A stretch of 64,000 bases of DNA from Amycolatopsis sp. FDAARGOS 1241 (lineage in GTDB: Bacteria > Actinomycetota > Actinomycetes > Mycobacteriales > Pseudonocardiaceae), in assembly GCF_016889705.1 (NCBI RefSeq), contig NZ_CP069526.1:8832001-8896000 (forward strand), given 5' to 3'. The notes below the pieces were generated by a model. It was not told the DNA's origin. It saw only the letters and a program-made list of their open reading frames with translations, and searched no databases. Below are positions 58,643 to 64,000 of this stretch, piece after piece. The position numbers and the translations under genes were made by a program. Position 1 is the first letter of the stretch. Every line of letters starts with the position of its first letter.

Positions 58643-59438
58643 CGGTCGCTCCCTTCTGGCGGGCCTTGTCGACCTCACCGCGCAGCGATTCCCAGATGTC
58701 GGAGTAGATCGAGCGGAACTCCTCGGTGAGGCGCAGTTCCTCGACCTTGCGCGGGCGCTCCAACGGGATTTCGAAGACGTCCTTCACGGTCGCCGGGCTC
58801 GTGGTGAGCACGACGACCTTGTCGGCGAGCGCGATGGCCTCGTCGAGGTCGTGGGTCACGAAGATGACGGCCGCGCCCGAACCGGACCACAGGCGCAGCA
58901 GCTCGTCCTGCATCAACGCGCGGGTCTGCACGTCGAGCGCGGAGAACGGCTCGTCCATGAGCAGGATCTTCGGGTCCGTGACCAGCGTCTGCGCGAGGGC
59001 GACGCGCTTGCGCATACCGCCGGAGAGCTGGTGCGGGTAGTACTTCTCGAAGCCGGACAGGCCGACGCGGCCGATCCAGTCGAGCGCCTTCGCCCGGGAG
59101 TCCTCTTTGGACACACGGCGGAAGCGCGGGCCCGACGCGACGTTGTCGAGCACCGAACGCCACGGCATCACGGCGTCGGTCTGGAACATGTAGCCGACGC
59201 CCTCCGGGATGGACCGCACCTCGGCGCCGTTCACGCGCACGCAGCCGGCGGAGGCGGGCTGCAGGCCGGAGACGAGCGAGAGTGTGGTCGACTTGCCGCA
59301 GCCCGTCGGGCCGACGACGGCGACGAACTCGCCGGGCTGCACGGTCATGGTCAGGTCGCGGACCGCGGTGTGCACGGATCCGGAGCCGCTGGGGAACCTC
59401 TTGGTCGCGCGCTCGAGCTCGATCAGGGGTGGGGCCAT
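58632..59438 (-). CDS. ABC transporter ATPase (NitT/TauT type)
   Basis: A 268-residue protein with Walker A VGPTGCGKSTTLSL, Q-loop GYMFQTDAVMPW, signature HQLSGGMRKRVALAQ, Walker B ILLMDEPFSALD and H-loop VTHDLDEA. This is the SsuB/TauB subfamily. It is the first gene of the minus-strand ABC operon. The 142-bp gap to the divergent histidine kinase gene holds both promoters. Confidence 0.95.
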   Translation of the reverse strand: MAPPLIELERATKRFPSGSGSVHTAVRDLTMTVQPGEFVAVVGPTGCGKSTTLSLVSGLQPASAGCVRVNGAEVRSIPEGVGYMFQTDAVMPWRSVLDNVASGPRFRRVSKEDSRAKALDWIGRVGLSGFEKYYPHQLSGGMRKRVALAQTLVTDPKILLMDEPFSALDVQTRALMQDELLRLWSGSGAAVIFVTHDLDEAIALADKVVVLTTSPATVKDVFEIPLERPRKVEELRLTEEFRSIYSDIWESLRGEVDKARQKGATGVA

Positions 59439-59580
59439 CGTGGTGACTCCTTCGTCACGGTGGGGACTGCGACGCAGGTTAAGAGCGCAGCAAGACGGCG
59501 GGAAGCTTGTCGACGTTTCGCGTGCGCTCTGCTCGTTCTCCACGTTTTGCTCGTTTAGCGCACGGCTCTGAGCCGGCGGT

Positions 59581-61200
59581 ATGTTGCCTCGCATGCCGAA
59601 GTGGGCGTTGTTCGAACGCATGCGGTTCACCCGCCAGGTCCTGCTGCTGCAGATCGGTGTGGTGGCGCTCGTGGTCGGCCTGGGCGTCGCGCTCGTGAGC
59701 TGGCTGCTGCGGTCGACGCTGACGGAGCAGTACGGGCTGCGCGCGCTGGCGATCGCGAAGTCGGTGGCGGCCGATCCCGTTGTCGTCGAGGGAGCGGCGG
59801 CGCGACGGCAGGGTGGCGCGCTGGAGGAACGCGTCCAGGCGGTGACGAAGGGGAACGACGCGTTGTTCGTGGTGATCACGGACGACCACGAAATCCGGCT
59901 GGCGCACCCGACTCCGAGTGAGGTGGGCCGGAAGGTCAGCACCCCCGCGGAAGCGCTGTCCGGCCAGGACGTCGTCAGTGCGGTGCAAAGCGGCACGCTG
60001 GGTCTTTCCGTGCGCAGCAAAACGCCCATCTGGCAAGGCAAGCGGGTCGTCGGCGAGGTGAGCGTCGGGTTCGAAGTCGCGACGCTGACCGGCGACTTCA
60101 ACCGGCTGCTGGTGATCACGCTCGGCTTCGCGGCGGGCGCGCTGCTGCTCGGTGCCGGCGCGTCGGCGCTGCTCAACCGGCGGCTGCGGCGTGTGACGCA
60201 CGGCCTCGAACCACACGAGCTGACCGAGCTCCTGTACGAACGCGAAGCCGTGCTGCACGGCATCAGCGAAGGCGTGCTGGCGGTGGACGGTGCGCAGCGC
60301 GTGTCCGTGCGCAACGGCGAAGCCGAGCGGCTGCTCGGAATCGACCTTCCGGTGGGCGCGCGGGTCGAGGAGCTGGAGCTGTCGCCGCGGGTGCGCAAGG
60401 CCGTCGAGGAAGGGCAACCGGTGGACAATCTCCTTGCGGTGGCCGGCAATCGCGTGCTGGTGATGAACTCGCGCGCGGTCCGGCGCGACGACCGCGCGCT
60501 CGGGACGGTGCTGACGTTCCGCGACCGCACCGACCTCGACACCCTCAGCCGCGAGCTCGACGGCATCCGCTCGCTGTCCGATGGGCTGCGCGCGCAGCGG
60601 CACGAGTTCGCCAACCGGCTGCACACGCTGTCCGGGCTGCTGCAGCTCGGCCACCACGCGGAGGCCGAGGAGTACCTGCAGACGCTGACCGAGACGGCGT
60701 CCGCGCGGTCGTTGCCGCTGGGCGGGGAGGCGGTGGCGGACCCATACCTGCAGGCGTTGCTGGTGGCGAAATCCGAGCAGGCGCTGGAAAAGGGCGTGGA
60801 GCTGAAGCTGGCCGACGACTCGTTCGTGCGTGGTTCGGTGACCGACCCCGTCGCCGCGGGGACCGTGATCGGCAACCTGGTGGACAACGCGCTGCACGCC
60901 GCTCGCATGGGACCGCGCCGGCCGGCGACGGTGGAGGTCGGGTTGTTCGCCGACGGCCCGGCGCTGCACGTGTCCGTTGTGGACAGTGGACTCGGCGTGC
61001 CCGCGCCGGTGCGGCTGAACCTGTTCGACGAGGGAGTGTCGACGAAGCTGGCGCCGGGGCACGGGCTGGGGCTGGCGCTCGCCCGCCAGGCCGCTCGCGC
61101 GCGGGGCGGGGACGTGTGGCTCGCCGATCCCGGTGGTGACTCGTCGGGGGCCTTGTTCGTTGCGAAACTGCCTGATCTGCTCGTGGAGGCCGCCTCGTGA
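59581..61200 (+). CDS. CitA/DcuS-type sensor histidine kinase
   Basis: A 539-residue protein. TM1 is LLLQIGVVALVVGLGVALVS. An extracytoplasmic Cache-type domain follows (LRALAIAKSVAADP ... DALFVVITDDHEIRLAHP ... PIWQGKRVVGEVSVGF). TM2 is LLVITLGFAAGALLLGAGAS. Next come a PAS domain (REAVLHGISEGVLAVDGAQR) and an H-box RAQRHEFANRLHTLSGLLQL. The ATPase motifs are GNLVDNALHA, VVDSGLGVP and HGLGLALARQAA. CitA-type kinases sense carboxylates. It overlaps the regulator gene by 4 bp and is divergent from the ABC importer. Confidence 0.93.
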   Translation: MLPRMPKWALFERMRFTRQVLLLQIGVVALVVGLGVALVSWLLRSTLTEQYGLRALAIAKSVAADPVVVEGAAARRQGGALEERVQAVTKGNDALFVVITDDHEIRLAHPTPSEVGRKVSTPAEALSGQDVVSAVQSGTLGLSVRSKTPIWQGKRVVGEVSVGFEVATLTGDFNRLLVITLGFAAGALLLGAGASALLNRRLRRVTHGLEPHELTELLYEREAVLHGISEGVLAVDGAQRVSVRNGEAERLLGIDLPVGARVEELELSPRVRKAVEEGQPVDNLLAVAGNRVLVMNSRAVRRDDRALGTVLTFRDRTDLDTLSRELDGIRSLSDGLRAQRHEFANRLHTLSGLLQLGHHAEAEEYLQTLTETASARSLPLGGEAVADPYLQALLVAKSEQALEKGVELKLADDSFVRGSVTDPVAAGTVIGNLVDNALHAARMGPRRPATVEVGLFADGPALHVSVVDSGLGVPAPVRLNLFDEGVSTKLAPGHGLGLALARQAARARGGDVWLADPGGDSSGALFVAKLPDLLVEAAS

Positions 61201-61853
61201 TCCGCACGCTCATCGTCGACGACGACTTCCGCGTGGCGGGGGTGCACGCCGGTTTCGTGGCGGAAACGCCGGGCTTCACCGTCGCCGGGATCGCGCACAC
61301 CGCCGCCGAGGCGCGCGCCCGGGTGCGCGAGCTGGCGCCGGATCTCGTGTTGCTCGACGTGTACCTGCCGGACGAGCCCGGCCTGTCGCTGCTGCCCGAG
61401 CTGCAGACGGACACCATCGTGCTCTCCGCCGCGACCGACACGGCCTCCATCACCTCCGCCATCCGCGCCGGCGCGCTGAACTACCTGATCAAACCCTTCA
61501 CAACCCGTCAGCTGGCCGAACGGCTCACCGCGTACGCCCGCTACCGCGGTCAGGTCACCACCGACCGGCCGTTCACGCAGGACGACGTCGACCGCGCCTA
61601 CCGCGCCCTCCACGACCAGGACCGCGCGGCGACGCTGAAAGGCCAGTCGAGCGCCACGGCCCGGCTCGTTTCGGAACAGCTGCGCAGGTCGGGGGCACCG
61701 CTGTCGGCCTCGGAAATCGCCGGTGAACTCGGCATGGCCCGCGCGACGGCGCAGCGGTACCTGACCGCCCTGGCCGAATCGGGTGCGGTCGAAATGCGCC
61801 TGCGCTACGGCGCGACGGGACGGCCGGAGCACGAGTACGTCTGGATCGGCTGA
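61197..61853 (+). CDS. CitB/DcuR-type response regulator
   Basis: A 218-residue protein. The receiver domain has acidic TLIVDDDFR, the phosphorylated Asp in LVLLDVYLPDEPGLS, and Lys in LNYLIKPFTTRQL. The C-terminal helix-turn-helix is LSASEIAGELGMARATAQRY, then LTALAESGAVEMRL. It is the partner of the overlapping kinase gene. The likely target is the divergent ABC operon. Confidence 0.93.
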   Translation: MIRTLIVDDDFRVAGVHAGFVAETPGFTVAGIAHTAAEARARVRELAPDLVLLDVYLPDEPGLSLLPELQTDTIVLSAATDTASITSAIRAGALNYLIKPFTTRQLAERLTAYARYRGQVTTDRPFTQDDVDRAYRALHDQDRAATLKGQSSATARLVSEQLRRSGAPLSASEIAGELGMARATAQRYLTALAESGAVEMRLRYGATGRPEHEYVWIG

Positions 61854-61983
61854 ACCGACGGGTCAGCAGATCGGCGTCACCGCCGGTTCGGGTCGGCCGA
61901 AGGACCACCGCTCGAGCGCTTCGCGAGCCGCGGCAGGCCGGCAGTCGGCTCAGGGTCGTCCCGAGACCGCGCCAATCCCCAGA

Positions 61984-62658
61984 TCAGCGGCGCGACATCC
62001 GGTTCGCCAGGTCGATCCACGTCCTCCACTGCGCCAGATACTGGTCGAACTCCGAGGTGGCCTGGGACTTCCCCGAAGACGCGGGCTTGGTGTCCGCGCG
62101 GGCCACGTCGTCGGTGTCGTCCGAGGTGGATTTGTGGGGCGTCGCGGCGGAGCGCGGAGTGGTGGGAAGCGTGGTTTCGTGCGACTTGACCTGGGACTGG
62201 TGGTCCGGCACGGGCACGTACACGGTCACCGGGGCGGCCGGCGGCGCCGGAGCGGGCGCGGGGGACGGAGCGGGAGCGGCCGGTTGCTGGGGGCCGACGA
62301 GCGCATCGCGCTGGTCGCTCGGCGCGGCGACGTCGTCGGAGGACTCGCCGAGCGGGCTGCCCGAGAAGAGGCCGCCGGCGAGCCAGCCCAGGGCCAGCAG
62401 TGCGAGGGCTCCGAGGCCGGCGACCCACGCGCGCGTGCGACGGCGGGACACGACGGCGCGGGGCCGGGTGTCGACCGGTGCGAGGACGGCGGCGCTCGCC
62501 CCGTCACCCGCGACCGGGATCAGGGCCGGCACCGCCGGGATGGGCTGCGTGTCCTCCGGGCTGCGCCGCCCACGCGGCAGGCTCGCCGCGATGATGCCCG
62601 TGCGGTCGAGCAGGTCATCAGCGGGCGTAGTCGCACGTCGCTCGGCGGTGCGGAGCAT
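61984..62658 (-). CDS. Single-span membrane protein with Pro/Ala-rich linker, unknown function
   Basis: A 224-residue protein starting MLRTAERRATTPADDLLDRT. A cytoplasmic basic segment (SRRRTRAWVAG) is followed by one TM helix, LGALALLALGWLAGGLF, and an outer region with a Pro/Ala run. A short helix lies at the end (FDQYLAQWRTWIDLANRMSR). The layout is positive-inside. No family was recognised. It is convergent with the response regulator. Confidence 0.7.
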   Translation of the reverse strand: MLRTAERRATTPADDLLDRTGIIAASLPRGRRSPEDTQPIPAVPALIPVAGDGASAAVLAPVDTRPRAVVSRRRTRAWVAGLGALALLALGWLAGGLFSGSPLGESSDDVAAPSDQRDALVGPQQPAAPAPSPAPAPAPPAAPVTVYVPVPDHQSQVKSHETTLPTTPRSAATPHKSTSDDTDDVARADTKPASSGKSQATSEFDQYLAQWRTWIDLANRMSRR

Positions 62659-62772
62659 CGGGGGAACCTCCGGGGTACGGGCACACGGATGGACGTGAGC
62701 ATTCTGGTGCATTTCCGAGAAGTTCGTAAGAAAGGCAACTCCATTGGGTGAAGATTGCTTTCGGCTCCTCGT

Positions 62773-63606
62773 TCAGTTCTTGCCCATCCGTTTGAAGCCC
62801 AGCCGGGCCAAAGTCGCGAGCGGGCGCTGATACGCGGAGCCGAGCACGCGCGGGATGGCGTCGATGACATACGCGTCGGGTCCGATGAGGATCCGCGCCG
62901 ACCGTCGTTCGATGCCACGGATGATCGTTTCGCCGGCCTTCTTCGGTGTGGTCATGGCAATTTTCTCGAAGCCGGCCGCCGCGGCCTCCTGGTCGCCGCC
63001 GCTGCCGCCGCGCGCGTGGCGGGCGATGTTGGTCTTGATCCCGCCCGGGTGCACGCAGCTCACGGCCACCGGATGCCGGGCGGCGAGCATTTCTTCACGC
63101 AACGCCTCGGTGAATCCGCGAACGGCGAACTTCGCCGCGTTGTACGCACTCTGAGTGGGCACGCCGACGAATCCGAACACGCTCGAAATGTTCACCAGGT
63201 GCCCGTCGCCCGAGTCGATCAGGTACGGCAGGAACGCCTTGGTGCCGTTGACCACGCCGCCGAGGTTGACACCCATCAGCCAGTCGTAGTCCTCGAACGT
63301 CATGTCCTCGACGGTGGCGCCCAGCGCGACGCCGGCGTTGTTGACCACGACGTTCACCCGCCCGAAGGTCTCCGCCACCTCGTCGGCGTGGGCGAGCACT
63401 GCCGCCCGGTCCGCGACGTCGAGGGCGTAGCCACGCACGTCGACGCCCAGCGCCTTGGCGCTCTCCACCGTGCCGCCGAGGCCTTCTGTGTCCACATCGG
63501 ACAGTGCGAGCCGCGCACCGCGACCGGCCAGGCCGAGCGCGAGAGCGCGGCCGATGCCCGAGCCCGCTCCGGTGATGACCGCGACCTTGTCGGTGAACTC
63601 CTTCAT
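62773..63606 (-). CDS. Short-chain dehydrogenase/reductase
   Basis: A 277-residue classical SDR: VAVITGAGSGIGRALALGLA (cofactor loop), SDVDTEG (NAD-favouring Asp), VVVNNAGVALGATVE, catalytic Ser in NISSVFGFVG and YxxxK in SAYNAAKFAV, and HPGGIKTNIAR. The C-terminal extension of about 60 residues (GIERRSARILIGPDAYVIDA) suggests membrane association, as in many actinobacterial SDRs of lipid metabolism. The start MKEFTDKVAVI at 63606 has GAGGGGAACGG upstream. Confidence 0.92.
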   Translation of the reverse strand: MKEFTDKVAVITGAGSGIGRALALGLAGRGARLALSDVDTEGLGGTVESAKALGVDVRGYALDVADRAAVLAHADEVAETFGRVNVVVNNAGVALGATVEDMTFEDYDWLMGVNLGGVVNGTKAFLPYLIDSGDGHLVNISSVFGFVGVPTQSAYNAAKFAVRGFTEALREEMLAARHPVAVSCVHPGGIKTNIARHARGGSGGDQEAAAAGFEKIAMTTPKKAGETIIRGIERRSARILIGPDAYVIDAIPRVLGSAYQRPLATLARLGFKRMGKN

Positions 63607-63674
63607 CGCCGTTCCCCTCCTCGCGTGCGCCAGGTTTTGGATACTAGTGGCGCGGGCGATCTTCGGGAGGACGG

Positions 63675-64000
63675 ATGCGGCGGGCACCGGTGGTGGCACT
63701 GGTGGGCGCGGCCGTGCTGCTGGGCGCGACCGGGACCGTCGTGGCCGTCGCCGGACACCGGGCGTCACCAGCGCGAACGGCCGGCGATCCGGGCGTGGGC
63801 GCGCTGTTCCTCAACGGCTCCCACTACTGCAGCGCGAGCGTGGTCGACAGCGCTCACGGCGACGAGCTGCTCACGGCCGCCCACTGCCTCCACGGCGGCT
63901 CGGGCGGCGCATACCTCACCGGCATCACCTTCGCGCCCGGCTTCCACGACGGCGTCGCGCCATTCGGGTTCTGGGCCGTCGGCGACGAGCTCGTGAGCCC
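63675..64000 (+). CDS. Secreted trypsin-like serine protease, N-terminal part (3' truncated by window)
   Basis: The frame from the ATG at 63675 stays open to the end of the window (over 108 codons). It opens MRRAPVVALVGAAVLLGATG, a signal peptide. The mature start includes GVGALFLNGSHYCSASVVDS and the His box ELLTAAHCLHGG, typical of S1 proteases. The Asp and Ser of the triad lie beyond the window. GGGAGGACGG precedes the start. The gene is divergent from the SDR. Confidence 0.85.
   Translation, partial: MRRAPVVALVGAAVLLGATGTVVAVAGHRASPARTAGDPGVGALFLNGSHYCSASVVDSAHGDELLTAAHCLHGGSGGAYLTGITFAPGFHDGVAPFGFWAVGDELVS

Noticed and set aside
59439..61832. Long minus-strand frame running upstream of the ABC ATPase
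   Set aside because: It is antisense to the histidine kinase and response regulator genes. The ATPase domain starts at 59438, and the extra 800 codons are Arg/Ser-rich nonsense.

Overview
The window looks like chromosome from a high-GC filamentous actinomycete, most likely Pseudonocardiaceae and Amycolatopsis-like. The signs are strong G/C third-position bias, an SsgB-type sporulation protein, an XRE regulator paired with a DUF397 peptide, a PAP2-DAGK lipid kinase fusion (here broken), alpha-lytic-type and G1 secreted proteases, and DnaA boxes of the TTGTCCACA form. The genus is an inference.

Left part (1-12.3 kb): loosely packed accessory DNA. It holds the end of an alcohol dehydrogenase, a DAGK whose fused PAP2 half has decayed, two small helical proteins, a secreted HNH-like nuclease, an MBL-fold hydrolase, an epoxide hydrolase, a DoxX-like membrane protein, and an ATP-dependent DNA ligase whose start codon abuts that of a divergent GNAT-like protein. 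Several gaps of 400-780 bp have no supportable gene.

Integrated mobilizable element (about 12.8-31.3 kb): a tyrosine integrase sits beside tRNA-Arg(ACG). Between it and the left edge are a MobF relaxase-helicase, a DUF2637 protein, a VirD4/TraD-like coupling protein, an SsgA-like protein, several small genes linked by 4-bp overlaps, an excisionase-like HTH protein, and a divergent HTH regulator + PP2C phosphatase pair with three 17-bp operators between them. No VirB4-like ATPase or replication initiator is visible, so this looks like an IME or a reduced ICE. At the left end are a two-gene cargo pair (soluble protein + 4-TM protein), a DNA methyltransferase remnant, and a long hairpin. The left attachment site was not found.

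Core-like part (31.3-45.4 kb): tRNA-Arg and tRNA-Ser, a lysyl-phosphatidylglycerol synthase-like protein, acetoacetyl-CoA synthetase, a dienelactone hydrolase-like protein, a HisC/Pat aminotransferase, the XRE/DUF397 pair, a TauE/SafE permease, a dead SDR gene behind an intact palindromic operator, a VOC protein, a FadR-type regulator, an FBP-domain protein, a membrane adenylate cyclase, FabH and an Lrp regulator.

Right part (45.4-64 kb): two large degenerate tandem-repeat arrays, with periods of about 120 bp and 70 bp, lie in non-coding DNA. Each is followed by the same module: an inverted pair of DnaA boxes 12 bp apart, then a conserved block of about 57 bp ending in a C5/G5 hairpin. This repeated association is the most unusual feature of the window. 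Between and after the arrays are ssgB, a secreted serine protease, a LuxR-type (LAL) regulator, a macrodomain protein, a DUF1345 protein, an ABM monooxygenase, a G1 peptidase, a NitT/TauT-type ABC transporter divergent from a CitA/CitB-type two-component system, an SDR and the start of a trypsin-like protease.
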